NCBI RefSeq assembly: GCF_001949145.1
Contig: NW_019091434.1
Coordinates: 373,353-437,352 of the forward strand
Reading direction: 5' to 3'
DNA from: Acanthaster planci
Lineage: Eukaryota; Echinodermata; Asteroidea; Valvatida; Acanthasteridae
DNA length: 64,000 bases
This document shows, in pieces, positions 23,111 through 35,585 of this stretch. Numbering within the stretch: position 1 is the stretch's first letter; each line of letters starts with the position of its first letter. Both the position numbers and the translations under genes were made by a program. The notes beneath the pieces are model-generated. The model had not been told where the DNA came from. It searched no databases and worked only from the letters and a program-made list of their open reading frames with translations.

Positions 23111-26100
23111 TTATTTGGCGAGTTCCTGGTACTGATGCTGATCGGTTGGTGGCGCCTGAGGATACTGCCCCTGCTGCACCTGGTAGGCTGCATGAAAGGA
23201 GAAAGAGGATAGGATAAGATGAACCGTGTCTCTTCCGACGGTAAACAAGATCAGGCTGTAGTTTCATTGAGCACAAATACTTCTACAAACATTTCAAGAG
23301 GCACCACAACATACAAAACCGACTGACGACCCAGAACACAGCAAAACAAATCTGACGAGCAGTAAGCCAAAGTAACTCCGTGTAGTTGTTTACGTTTTTA
23401 CTTACTATCACATCTCGGGGAACTATGACTGCATATTACAGGTATTCCTTACCGCCAATTGGCTGGCCAGTATTGTAGACAACTGTACCCTGGGGTTGGC
23501 CAGCGACCATCATCTGTTGTGGGACTTGATACTGAATCTGTACGTTCCGTAAAGTGGGAATAAATGGCCTACCTATTATCAGTAGCTGCTTGAATCAAAT
23601 TGAACAAACAATCCTTTAATGTCTTAAATACCATCTCGCATTATTACACACGTCAATTATTGAACGGAACATTTTGATCGAGTTTAATTAATTACACTTA
23701 TTATTTTATCCAATAGTGTATTGAAGTACCAGTTACCAACGCATGAATGCAGTTGATCATATGTGAACTTGGCTCTGGCCATGATGAATTTAAATTCTTA
23801 TTTTTTAGTCATTTGAGTTTTAAGGAATACTCTTTGAATCTAACTTGCCTGATTTTCACAACCACTTGCTTGAAAAACCTATATGTTAATTTTGTGATAT
23901 GTGGGTGATGAAGTAAGAAAAGGAAAGGACATAGAATTGACGAGATGAAAGCATTACGCAACATTTATGGGATGGCTGGTCCTTAAAAAACTCAGCCAAA
24001 ATATCGGAAAACTCCCATGGTTCAAGTGGCTCTTGCAACAAACTTTGCGTAAGGTTGTACTCAATGAAAACGTTCCAGCTTGTCCCGACAAATTTGGGCT
24101 CTGTTGCTGCGATATGATTTGAGGAAATCACGCACACGCTACTGGCTATTCATCAAAAGTATCCAACGTTATATTTGATATCTCTGCAGCATGAAATAAA
24201 GGTAGCACTGAAAGGTTTCATTCTCGAGTGACATAACACGTGTCGCTATAAATGTGCTAATTTATTAGCATATAAGAATAAGGCACCACAACGGTGCCCC
24301 TTTAAATGGTAAAAGTAAGATGAAATCGGTTACTGAGGTGTATTTTCACGAAGTGCACCTGTGTCCAAGAGCCCATGTGGGCAGTTACTCACCACAGTGT
24401 GCGTCACTGGAGTAGTAGCGCAGAGCGGACTGCAGGTCATGCTGGCCCCAATGATGGAAATAACAAATTCCACCACAGCGAGAAGTATGAGCGTGGCATA
24501 CACACCAATGAAAGCTTTCTGGACAAACATAGACCAAAATGGTGCAATTGGCGTTACTGAGAGTGAAAAGCATCCTGAGCGAAATTGGGCAAATTTTGAA
24601 ATTTTTGTGTCGTGGCTTTTGTTGTAAAAACCCAACCCGAAACCGAGACCGGGTTGGTTTTTAAAGTCATTATTTATATATGACATTATGTTCGGTTGAG
24701 TCGGTTCTGGTTTCGTGTTGGCCGCTCGAACCATTCTTATGTTTCGGGTCAATTTGGCCTTTTGCATCTTTAACCCTACTAAGTGTAAAACATTTGTGAT
24801 GCCTAATCCTCTCAACATTAGCCTTTTGTTACAGCCTGCGCCAGGAAGTACTTTCTTAAATTTTAAAACCCAGTCACATTCAATGATAGTCTGGCGAAAT
24901 TGTCTTTTAAAGTGGTGATTTTCATTTGAAAACATCGCCCGTCTTTTGGAAAGTAATGAATTCATAGGCAGAAAATGGTCTCCTTGATAACATAGGAAAA
25001 TCAGACCTACCGCACTGACACACGAAAAGATAAAGTTCTCACCTTCAAGTCACATACGTCCGTATAAAAGTAGTGATAACGGCAATAATATCCATTGACA
25101 AATGTCAGTCCAGCGGCGCTGAAGCCGATGACACAAATCGCAGACAGAGAAGCCAAGATGGACATGACCATGTAAGCGATAGCCTGCACGAAAAAGGAAT
25201 CATTAACAAATCTGATTAGTTTAATGCATGTGAAAGTACGACACTAAATATGCCTGAGATGTGACGCAGGTCTACATTCAAAGATGGGCAGAATAGCGTG
25301 AGACGGAATGATTCTTCCAAAAGCTAGGCTTACCCTCTGAATTTGGTTCCAGGCTGCCATTTTGCAGCCCCCCCCCTTCGAAACCTTCCAGCTTGAATAG
25401 CCTTACTTTTGGCATTAAAAGCTTTGACTTGTTCAATGCATTGAACAAGTCCAAGTTGCCCTCCTGTAAACATTGCTATATCTTTTTCTTTGTGTTTGAC
25501 TAATTAAAAATGACATTATTTTAGAAACAGCGATACCACATTTTTGGTGGGAGGGGTGCAGATCGGGCCACGGATCGCCGGTTAGTAAGGACAGTGGTGC
25601 GGTCGTTTTGGTCCTTGCTCACCTAGGGAATAAGACAGTGAATAAGACAGACGGACGCCCTGTAGACTTTGCAGGATTCTCTCACCTACGGCTACCGTTT
25701 GGAGTTCACGAGTCACTCTCCGTCTAACAATTATTCTGACTAACTCCAATCCTGAAAGACCCATCCCAGCGACAGGCTCTGGCTCGGAAATCCCAGCTCT
25801 GATGGAAAAGCGCGCCACTCTACCAGTTCAACCAGATTGTGCTCAACGAGGATTCATGTCAACGTTCTTTCTCGTTCCAAAAAGAAAACCCGGGAAGGGG
25901 CAACCAGTCCTCAATTTGAAGCCGCTCAACAACCGGCCAAAGAACTTCTGCGTACTGTTAAGCGGGCTGTTCCCATTCCAGCTCATACAGGACGCCTGTC
26001 TACACAACCCCATTCATATTCAAGATCACCGATTCCTCCGTTTTTCGTACCGCCATCTGGTTGACGAGTTTTGCGCCCTACCCTTTGGCCTTTTTCACCC

Positions 26101-29100
26101 CTCCTAGAATTTCACAAGGGTGGTTCGGGCGGTGTCAGCCCAGTGCGTCATTCCGACATCCTGATCTTCCAGGTCCTAGACGATTGGTTCCGAGGTCGAG
26201 GCTACTTCGGCGACAACGGCGACGTACGTTCCTGCACTCGCCTGGGTTTCCTGATCAACCACAAGAAGTCCAGACCGATCCCGTCACAAACGCCAACCTT
26301 CCTTGGGGCCGTTCTCGACTTGCGCCGTGGCATCGTAACTCCCACCGACCAGCGTGTGGACAATCTGATCCAGTGCGTCCCTCTGTTTCGGGGGCATTAC
26401 CGCGTGAACGATCGGGCGTGGCTTCATCTTCTCGGGTTGATTGCCAGCCTCGTCGATCTCGTCCCGTGGTGTCGGCTTTAAATGCCGCGGCGGCCTCTCC
26501 AACTTCACCTTCTTTCTTACCTCAAGCCGAGCAGAGATTCCCTCGACCGCCAAGTCCCATTGTCGGATCTGATTTATCGTCACCTGTCTTGGTGGTTGGT
26601 CAGGGCCACCTCACTGTCGGTCTTCCCCTCATTTCACCTCAGCACGAGGTAATTATCACAACCGATGACTCCAACCTATGTTGGGGCGTCAGTCTCCCAC
26701 CGAACCAGATCTCCGGCCAGTGGGACCCGTCCCTCACGGGTTCCCACATCAATGTTCTCGAACTTTCGCCTCCCTCCTGCACATAACCATCAAACTGGCA
26801 TTTTTACTGGCTGTGGTGACTTCTCGTTGGGCTTTGAAATCAAACCCCTCTCCACAGCAGACGGACACATCCAATGGGAGCCGCTGGGTGTACGTCTTGT
26901 TCCAGAGTTAGGCTTCCTCACTAAAAATCGAACTCCATCCTTCCATCGCCTGGATATCTTCGTTCTGGCGATCCAGTCCTTGGCGTCATCCTCGTCAGAT
27001 AAACTTTGGTGTCCTGTCCGCATACTGAAGTGGTACCTAAATCGACGAAGGACATTCGGGGCCAATTACACAGCTGTCAATCACATCCACCAGACCCTAT
27101 CGTCCGGCCTCCAGAGACACGATTGCGAGGTGCTGGTTTCGGCTATTAAGGTTGGTACTGTTGAGTACCCTTCTGGCTCAGATGACCAGTGTAGACGGTA
27201 TATTCGCACCCATTACGTCCGTGACGTTTCATCATCAGTGGCCTATTTCAAAGGGGTTTCTGTGATAGACATTTGCAAAGCTGCTTGTTGGAAGACCCCT
27301 ACCACATTCACCTCATGTCATCTCAGTGACGTTTTGCAGAGGGACCATACACATGGAGTGACTGTACTCCGGACGGCATCGCAGTAGCTCATCTGCGTAC
27401 CGTCCCCTACCGTAGCAAGAGGATGCACTCAAGCATATGTCATGGTGAATTGGTTTGTGCTCTTCTCCTGATAACATGCTCTATCATTGTTTTGTACAGG
27501 TATCTGTATTAATTCTTTGGTGGTGGGTCGATGTTGATACGTCCTCGCCTTCCCACCGTCCATGATTTCAGCGCTACTTTGCATATGCATTGGTAATCTG
27601 CGTAGGTTGAAGGCAGTAGACTCTCCCCCACCTAGAGTGGGTTGGATCTACCACTGCATACCTTCCAGATTACCAATCTCCCTCCCTCCTCCCCACGCGG
27701 CCTTGGCGCACTTTGCGCATCAAGAAAGCGAATGAAAATGGCGGTCGCCTTCGCGGGGTTCGAGCGTACTACTGGTGATCGAGAATTTAGCGAATGGAAG
27801 TAATGGACAAGGAAATAATGCATATGTATTGGTAATCTGGTAGGTATGCAGTAGTAGACTTAACTCACTCTAGGTGGGGAGACTTCTGACAACTTACCAC
27901 ACCCCGGCTCCTCTTCTTTCCAGACACTATGCCCAAGATTCCAGCCACAACGTAAAACTAAAAAACACCAATTAACAAGTATGGATTTTAGGAAATTAAG
28001 GATAAAACATGAGCTTTTATTTGACGGAAATATAGACCTGCAAAACTGATACCCTCATCCATAACTAAAGTTTTCTTTTTCGTTTTTTCGAGTTGATTTT
28101 AAGAGAATGATGCCAATTTCCCTCGGTCCGGATGTTATTTTTACCTTTCATCTGTCATTTTTATGACAATTTAATGCACTGAACAGGAAATCCCGATTGC
28201 TACACAAGAGATTGCTCGCGTACATGTACCAATGAAAGCATCGGTGTTAAAAAATTTTAAAACACACAAAATGACAAGAACTTTTTAAGTGTTGCGTTTT
28301 TCTTACTTACCAGGAGACCACACCAAATGGGAGATCCGATGTCGTTTCGGTAATAGTTCTTCAAAGCCGTTTGGTTGACAATTCCAAAAATGATGGTCAA
28401 GGAGCCCAGAACGACCTGAGTTATTCCAGTGCTTGTTATGGTCTTCCAGCTTCCTTCTCGAGACTGGTTTACTACCACTGATGGAGCCGGCTGAGTCATC
28501 ACCTAAGTCAGACACATTCAGGATGCCTGTAACTTGTACGGTAGCTCAATCCGGGGGTGTAAGGGTCGGAATGCAACGGGATGCAGAATTTAAGTCAAAG
28601 TCGGAAGGATAAGTGCAACATCGTGAAGGTAAAAAATACCTCGTAAAAGGCAGGGATGGAGAAAATAGATGCTAGAATGTGACCACAGTGTTATTCCCGC
28701 ATATGCTGCTCATACCAAAGAAACGAGGGATTGAAATCCATAATAAAAAACAAAGTCCAGGATACGCGCCTGCATGTTGGAAAATCCTCGAACTACGATA
28801 ATGTACCCAAAAAGACAACATGGCAGAAGTGAAAACTACTTCTTTTTCCAGGAATTGTTTGCGTGCACTGGCCCAACACTTCGCTAATACTCCTGCCCAC
28901 GTGTGCCTCCCTGGCCAGTTATAATGTGAGGCCAGCCTTGTCTGAATATTGTCGGATTTACCCTTTTCGACACCGCTGAACAAAAGTTAGTGGCTTAAGG
29001 GGGCACTTGAGGGCCTGTTTTTCTGGAGGGAGGCACTCAGTGGGTTCGGTCTCGGCTAAAATACTGATCAAGGCTCACTGTCATCGTTTGTCCGTTCTCT

Positions 29101-32100
29101 GATAAGTTGCACAACGTCACTGAGAAATCAGTTACCAGCGTGTCATTGAGGCTCATTGCAATAACGTGGATTCCAAAATATCAATATACAGCAGCCCCGC
29201 ATCAACTGTGGAATGCCAACCGATTATCAAAATTAAGCACGTCATATGCATACATATACGTGCATGTGCGTCGGCTTAAGGGCAAAACTGGTTATTAGAA
29301 TTAACATCTGCCCGATGGAAAGTTCATCTTTTATTACAACTTGCTGCAAAGGAATCAAACATGCAACAAGAGCATTGCACCAGCGTAATAGCCGGAAGAG
29401 GAATCCTTTCTAACGAGCCCCTTCAGAGACACTAATATCAAACAGGATAAAGTTAAAAATCATTGTAAAGTATTCATGTCGTCACAGTGTCTTAAACGTG
29501 TTTTTGTCCAAGTTTCCTTCGTCCCCTCTCCAAAACGGAAGCAGTGCCGACTTAAACTTTGGGACATTAGCTCGAGGGGGGCAGGGTGTTCGGTTTAATT
29601 TGCTGCAATCATCCCCCGAAGTGTTGTGTTGCCCTCACATAGCGAAGAAATACCGGGGTCAGATGGTTTAAGGGACTTTTTGGCGAGCTGCGATGCAAAT
29701 GGGAGTCCATATTGTAATACTTATTTCTGTACGGCTATTCGTACGGCCGTCCGGCCGTCCACTAATTTTCAATTTCCTTGCCTTTGGCAGCAAAGGTATG
29801 ATGGTATGTCTCATCGGGCTCATTTCAACTTAGAGTTTTATCAGTATCAGAACCTTACGTGGGATTATTGCTTTGAAATGCTATGTGTTTGTATTCAATT
29901 AAACTAAACTGCCCATTTTTTGTACTTTGTACTGCGTACATATTTCTACCGTTTTATAATACTCTTGCATTGTATCCACACATGTACAATGTTAGTCTGT
30001 ATGCACTCATGTAAGAGTTGAGGTATATGTATAAATGACACTGTATACTCTTAATGGTTTGGCTTCGTTAAAGAATAGCAAAGGAAATGAAGTGATGATT
30101 AGAAACCATGCTTCTGTTATTTGATCACAGAGCTGCCTGTTCAGGGGAATTAAACACCAACTCCAACGATTTTAAAAGTCTTGAAAATAAGCTATTATTG
30201 TGTTTAGTGTGTAACAAATCATGTATTCATTATCAAATCGTGTCTGTAAGTGTATTTTTTGTAATTTTGCAGAAACCTTTGAATGTGTCTTCGAGTTTCA
30301 TGAAACATTCACACAATCTGACTGCTGGCGGTGCTGTTGAGAAACGAAATTTGTATATGTAATACCGGAGAAAAACATCGAAACTGGTATCCGTGGCACG
30401 ACTGGTTCCGCTACGAACGTACATGAACATGGAGCTACATGTGCGTGCACCGCGTACAATGGAAAGGTCTGTGTGCTGCTTTATCTCTTTTTCCCGTCGA
30501 AATAAATAAATTTTCCCGTTTACAATAATGCCGAAATCGTGCGTCATTGTTGGATGTACTAGAAATTCTACAAAAGAACTGGGATTGAAATTCTTCGAGT
30601 TTCCGAAGAATAAGAACATTCTTCAAGTTCGTCCTGTCGTCGGCGGCTACGCGTGCTATGCATGCCTCGCACGCACTGTGTATTTCCTCTCCACAGTAAT
30701 ACATCACCGAAATCAATATTCATTAGAAGCTAACGAATCGTAATGGCGAATCCATTTTTACAATAGCAGACTGGACTTGCAGGAAAAATGGGTACAAAAA
30801 CTATTTTTTATTAATGTTTACTAACACAAAAACGTGTATTGGAAGGGAGATATTGGGATGTGCCTTTTTTATTAGACGTGGCTCGTCTGAATAGGATTCA
30901 ATATGAGAAAAGTTAACAGCGTTGGAGTTGGTTAAGTCTCTGCCAACTTGACTTTTTTACGTAAGGCCCGGGATTTTCTGAAGAAAAAACTCAACAAAGA
31001 TAGAAAACCTGAGAGAAAATGATAATAATCGCACCCCTGTACGTTTTCAGGGCACGGCTCACACTTTTTGCCGCCAAGGCCATTTGTTCGCATGTGTGCA
31101 TAATTATGATTTTATTAGTGAAGTGGTATATATAGTCATAGTGCTAGGATACCAACACACTTATCAAGTATACTAGAGCCAGATGGGAATTTCCCTATTC
31201 TTCCAAATGGGTTTCTTCATATTGATAACATTAGCAATTCAATTTGTGTTTTACAATATGAATTAAATTTGTTTTATTTTACTAGTGCCAGATTCATTTG
31301 CTTATTCTATGATGTACACATATGTTGAAATTATTTTATTTTGTTTCAGTGTTCATTGTATGTTCAAACATCTTGTGATGTGAGTGTACCATTATATCAG
31401 GGCCCAAATGGAAACCAGTTTTTAACTCTTTGGGTATAACCTGGGTAAAGGAATGGAATAAATAAATAAATATAGGGACACAATTTTCCCACGAGCTGAA
31501 GTGGTTCACATATGATTGAGGTAAAATTTGTGTGTCGTTTAGCTGCCTTGAACTTGCTTTTGTGCCTTTGTGTATCTACAAACATGCATGAGTAGGCATA
31601 AATGCCTGCGATAAATGGCAGACAGTGAACATGGAATACGTATGGAGTGTGTGTATTAGGGGTACAAGTGAAACGCCATTTTTACGTGTCTGAAACAACA
31701 GGATTTTAAATCTCCTGCCATTCCCTTTTTTCGGTGAAAACTGAAGCCACAAGGGATTGGCACAGCCACTAATCCTTTCATTCCGAGCAACAAACCCATC
31801 ACAAGTTCCCACGTCCGGCTAACTTGCTGATACGATCTGAATATTTCCCTTTGCTGAGAAATTCCATCAATAACAAATCCTTATCCGGTACTCTCCCGTC
31901 TGCGACACTGTTTCCCCACAATTTTTGACTTTGATCTTAAAGGGAATACTACTCCGCAGTTACACTTTCTTTTGGACATCTAGGAACCTGAAATGATATT
32001 TCCTACTCTAAAAAGACATGACATTTCCACATGATAAAATAACAACCAAGTTACTATTTTATCGTATCCCATCACTGCAATGAGAGACTAACCAGTTGCT

Positions 32101-32152
32101 GTTGGCCACTGGGCTGGGCCACATAGGCAGGTGGAGGGTAATTGGTGTTCAT
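23111..32152 (-). CDS. MS4A/CD20-like four-transmembrane protein, gene 2 (7 coding exons)
   Basis: Coding exons on the minus strand: 32093-32152, 28311-28502, 27898-27957, 25043-25183, 24393-24518, 23453-23537 and 23111-23187. Donors are gttagt, gtaagt, gtaagt, gtgaga-like, gtgagt and gtaagg. The joined frame is open for 246 residues to TAA 23111-23113. Phases are identical to gene 1. Segments include TGITQVVLGSLTIIFGIV, SPIWCGLL then FYVVAGILGIVSGKK, MVMSILASLSA and LILLAVVEFVISIIGASMTC. The tail is rich in Gln and Pro and ends QYQELAK. Family roles are as for gene 1. Intron 3 carries a DIRS fragment whose right end is about 17 bp from the exon 3 donor. Intron 1 carries a THAP-like frame and a non-LTR tail. 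The start exon has 5' UTR to 32179 behind a cgcag acceptor. No break is visible, so it is probably functional. Confidence 0.88.
26790..27387 (+). pseudogene. DIRS tyrosine recombinase, C-terminal part
   Basis: The frame ending at 27387 carries RTHYVRDVSSSVAYFKGVSV, then DICKAACWKTPTTF and HLSDV. The H-x2-R, AAxW and FxxxYLxDV-type blocks match DIRS recombinases. The position where the catalytic Tyr is expected reads His (CAT, 27319-27321), which would abolish strand cleavage if the alignment is right. Confidence 0.75.
27590..27880 (+). repeat. DIRS internal complementary region and right terminal repeat
   Basis: Positions 27590-27690 contain attggtaatctg, tagactctcccc, a hairpin cccacctagagtggg and tgcataccttccagattacc. 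Positions 27825-27880 repeat attggtaatctg, ggtaggtatgcagtagtaga and actctaggtgggg. The first block therefore contains both senses of the terminal sequence, as in DIRS internal complementary regions. Confidence 0.75.
30528..30743 (+). CDS. Partial THAP-type zinc finger reading frame in intron 1 of gene 2
   Basis: The 71-residue frame starts MPKSCVIVGCTRNSTKELGL and continues KFFEFPKN. This matches the start of THAP domains, which bind DNA through a C-x2-4-C...C-x2-H zinc site. Seen here are the first Cys pair (C-x4-C), the following basic stretch and the FxxFP block. The distal Trp and C-x2-H are absent, so this is at most a first exon or a truncated domain. It lies antisense to the MS4A-like gene. 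THAP domains occur in host factors and in some DNA transposases. I cannot tell which applies here. No clear donor site was found. Confidence 0.45.
   Translation: MPKSCVIVGCTRNSTKELGLKFFEFPKNKNILQVRPVVGGYACYACLARTVYFLSTVIHHRNQYSLEANES
30860..31470 (+). mobile_element. Probable non-LTR retrotransposon 3' tail in intron 1 of gene 2
   Basis: Alignment of the two duplicated units breaks here. Sequence before 31470 has no counterpart near 12480 in unit 1, while the gggacacaat block after it does. The extra piece ends gggtataacctgggtaaagg and an aataaataaataaata tail, typical of a LINE 3' end. The left boundary is approximate. Confidence 0.5.
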
Positions 32153-32499
32153 TATCCTTACAGCAATTGCGTCTACGATCTGCGTGAGAAAGGTGTGAAA
32201 CAGTCTGTTACAAAGTTATAGGTAATATTTGCTCACGTTTCAAAGAATTAAAATTGGCAGATATGAAATCAGAGTTTATTTCCTGCTTGTGATTTCCTCT
32301 ATCACATAATAGCCAGGGCTGCTCCGACAAATCTTCATGTTGCATCCCCAGATTCTCTTTAGTTTCCTCTCCCTAGAGGCTCGTACGATCATAACTTGTT
32401 CATTATCCAATGGTTTATAAGACAAAAAATAGAATGCTAGGTGAAAGTCAGACTTTTGTGAACAAACTTACCTCACGCCAGAGTACCCAAGTAGCGTAA

Positions 32500-33680
32500 C
32501 AGGTTGTCTTTCACAGAATGAATACCGATGTCGGCACAGAAATTACAACTGCGCTTTGTTAGGTCATTTTCTAAATATAGCCTCCACCAGATGTCACGCC
32601 TCAGACCTGACCATTTTTCCTGACGTGCCTTACACTGTTTTGAGCCACAATATACTAAGGTGTGACGTCGGTTACATGAACTGCATATTAACTGCACTGT
32701 TCAACAAATCTCTTGTGCAGTGTATTCCATTGTCCACTTGCATAATATGTTTTTTTCTCAATGTTGATTAATTTTAAGAATTTCATTTTTCTCGGTACAT
32801 TGACTAAACATTCTTCTGTAATCGCCAACCGTAAATTCTGCCGTGATTGCTTACCGTATATGTATCCCGTACTGGAGCTTCAACTGTCTTCGAACGGTCG
32901 ACTAATTTCTGTGGCCCTATATAGCGACAGTAACTTTTCAGTAGCAAAAGCGTTTGCTTTGTGTATTTGTGGTTTTCCGTAGCAGATGAAGTCCAGAGTT
33001 GTTGCTTTAAGCTGTAAATGAGAAGGAAATTATTGACCGCAATTAATGGTTGTCGTTCTCTTTTCCCTTGCCATTAAACAAATTAATTATAATACTATAA
33101 TATATATACTACTATAATGTATATACCACATGTACTATAATACTACTTTGTGTTCCTAAACTATTACACGTTGATTCACATATGTTTGTTTTTAACATCT
33201 AAACTGACACACTAATTCGTTTCTATATGACATCACGCCTGTGTCTGCGGAGGAGACTCATTTCTCCCGAGCATCGCTGTCCATGCAAAGGCTTTCATGT
33301 TCAATGGCATTCCACGGCGTCAGAAACCTTTGTCACTAGTTTGCATAGGACCCGGCTGGATCGCAGCGTGATCTCCAACCACTGACTTGTGCCTAGTGCG
33401 GATGAAAACAAACATTATAACTTGGGGTTAAGGCTTATGCTTGTGTCTGGGCTAGTTATTTAACATTTCGCAATAGACGGGAATTCATAAAGTGTAATAA
33501 AGGGTGTTGCCAGAACGAGTCCGTTTGCAGCGAACCGCGCGATATTTCGTAAGTTGCAACCATTTCCAGGACTAATTCATGGCCTACGGCGTGGCAGTGT
33601 TGTGGTACTCGTATTCTAATACTTTTTCTGTACTTATACTCTGGAGAAAAATGTTCTTCGTATTCATACTCATGCAATGA
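32500..33680. other. Upstream flank of gene 2, no gene recognised
   Basis: The duplicated unit ends at about 32460. Beyond it I see AT-rich sequence, a TA-rich patch at about 33090-33150 and short open frames without motifs. A promoter of gene 2 could lie here, but I see no diagnostic element. Confidence 0.5.
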
Positions 33681-34005
33681 CAGCACTCGTTCTCACAGAA
33701 CAGCACTCGTTCTCAAGGAACAGCACTCGTTCTCAAGGAACAGCACTCGTTCTCATGGAACAGCACTCGTTCTCATGGAACAGCTGAGCACTTGTTCTCA
33801 CGGAACAGCACTCGTTCTCAAGGAACAGCACTCGTTCTCACGGAACAGCACTCTTTCTCAAGGAACAACACTCGTTCTCAAGGAACAGCACTCGTTCTCA
33901 TGGAACAGCACTCGTTCTCATGGAACAGTACTCGTTCTCATGGAACAGAACTCGTTCTCATGGAACAGTACTCGTTCTCATGGAACAGTACTCGTTCACA
34001 TGGAA
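33681..34005. repeat. 20-bp minisatellite, 16 units
   Basis: The unit is cagcactcgttctcatggaa. Five exact-length copies run 33681-33780, one 25-bp variant runs 33781-33805, and ten copies run 33806-34005. Variants alternate among aaggaa, acggaa and atggaa. Because 20 is not a multiple of 3, open frames across it carry no meaning. Confidence 0.95.
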
Positions 34006-34639
34006 AGTACTCTATAACACTGCGGTACGTGCTCTAATGCCCCTTCTCGTCTATTGATCCAGTGCTGGATAAACCTGAAAGTTTTTTTTCTCTTTCTATG
34101 CTATAAGGCACACTTCACAGACTGCCGTGTGGCCAATGGATGGAGTGATGAGCGAGTAAAAGTGTTTCTTCTCGTCTTGCAAGTCTTCAGGGGCCGGCCT
34201 TAAGTGAGTTGGGCTGTCAGACGGGAGGAAAGAAGTATTCCTTCCAGGATTTGACTCGTTCGTTGGATGTTTGGTGCGGGCCAACAGGTGGAATAACACT
34301 TGATGGAGCTTCAGCACCGTCGCCAAAAAGAAAACGATAATTAAAGGAGTTTAGGGCAGTGTTTGCCTACATGTACCCTGAGTATTTAGAGGAAGAAAGG
34401 GATCGGTTGGCACGAGGACATTAGGATTCAGTGTCCAGCAAAGAGATAAGGGAACCAATTTTAGGGCAAAGCCAAGCGCCTTAGAGGATTCAGTCAAAGC
34501 CGCCTTGGCTGCTGAGAGTTATCAAAAGATTGAGGAGCACAGAGCTGCGGACAGATCAAAGAAATACGTGAGAATGGTTATAAGGAGTCGACCATGGAGA
34601 CCGCTTGGGAACCCTAATGAACCAGACTGCTGTAGATCA

Positions 34640-34905
34640 AGCTATCTAGCAAATAATTGCTCGATTGGGAGAGCAAGTCCCAACACGGGGAAGAAGATGA
34701 CGACACCTTTCGTGTAAAGAGAGGCAAGCGAAGAAGATATTCGTTACAAATGCAGAAAGAAAGGTCACTATGCAGGGGAATGCAAGGAGACGAAGGTCAG
34801 GAGACCAAGGAAGATAAGAAACGACAACCGGCCGTCTCAGGGACCCGTGAGCCGGCTAAAGCAAACAAGGGGTCGAGAAAATCCGGAGACGACCACTCCT
34901 AAGGG
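34640..34905 (+). pseudogene. Ty3/Gypsy gag tail with damaged zinc knuckle
   Basis: At about 34735-34795 a frame reads CRKKGHYAGEC preceded by RYK. This fits a CCHC knuckle whose first Cys codon is now Arg. A basic tail follows. Upstream gag sequence is broken by several stops. Confidence 0.6.
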
Positions 34906-34999
34906 GCAGGCACAGTAATAGCCCTTGAAAGGGATCCACAATTACCAGAAGGAGAACCCCGTGAGGAAGCATCCTCAGGTTTCAAGAAAGATTTGCCCA

Positions 35000-35340
35000 C
35001 CCTTGAAGTGCCAACTTTAAGAAAGAACCAACGCTGTGGACTGTTTGTACCAGCATTGATCAGGAGAGTAAAAGTTACCATGCCGGTCGACACGGGAGCC
35101 ACAATCACCCTACTGTCTTCATCGGTGTACTTCATGATTCCATAAGAGTGAAGACTTAAGTTAGTAACGGAAGGAGAAGAAGTACATGGTGCAGATGGGA
35201 CTTTAATCAAAACAATGGGGACTGCCTGCTTAGAAGTCCAGGTAGGGAGGTCAGTGATTACGGTTTGCATTGTATTGGAGGTCGAGGGAATCCTCGGCAT
35301 GGACTTTTTTATTGCCAACCCATGGAAGACTGGATTTTAA
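35000..35340 (+). pseudogene. Ty3/Gypsy aspartic protease remnant
   Basis: DTGAT, the catalytic aspartate motif, lies at 35089-35103. A ILGMDFF block follows at about 35290-35315, the usual end of retroviral-type proteases. A stop lies between them near 35145. Confidence 0.75.
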
Positions 35341-35585
35341 AGACTTGACGTTCACCGTGAACGGCGAGTGTATCAAGTTGGCTGACACAGCCAAGGGGCG
35401 GATTTTTGTGCCAGAGTTCTGGTTCAAGAGTCAACCATGGAGCCGCCAGGACACGAGGCCCTTGTGTTAAGCCGAGTTGCAACTGAAGTAGAAGGACTGG
35501 GGGTACTGGAACTTGCAGGTGAAAGTGAACTTATGAGCACGGGACTGGTAGTGGCAAGACTACTCGTCAAACCAGAGGAAGGAAG

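Larger units (their letters stand above)
25560..27880 (+). mobile_element. DIRS-type retrotransposon, 5'-truncated and mutated
   Basis: DIRS elements encode a reverse transcriptase, RNase H and a tyrosine recombinase, and end in inverted repeats with an internal complementary region. Here, in order, are STFFLVPKRKPGKGQPVLNL and LPFGLF (25860-26100), and VLDDWF (about 26175), a variant of the catalytic YLDDW. LGFLINHKKS and FLGAVLD follow, then an RNase H-like ITTDDSNLCWGVSL and HINVLEL (26660-26780). A recombinase tail follows to 27387. Stops and frameshifts separate the blocks. The right part (27590-27880) has the internal complementary region and terminal repeat. No left terminal repeat is visible. 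Confidence 0.85.

Noticed and set aside
30233-30619. 128-codon minus-strand frame overlapping the THAP-like frame
   Set aside because: It is the shadow of the plus-strand frame and shows no family motif. Unit 1 does not preserve it.
33681-34005. CRISPR-like regular array
   Set aside because: Units are contiguous with no unique spacers, and the sequence is animal-type.
33775-34037. Two open frames of 80 codons with repeated SFSWNSTRS peptides
   Set aside because: Both are translations of the 20-bp minisatellite in different frames.
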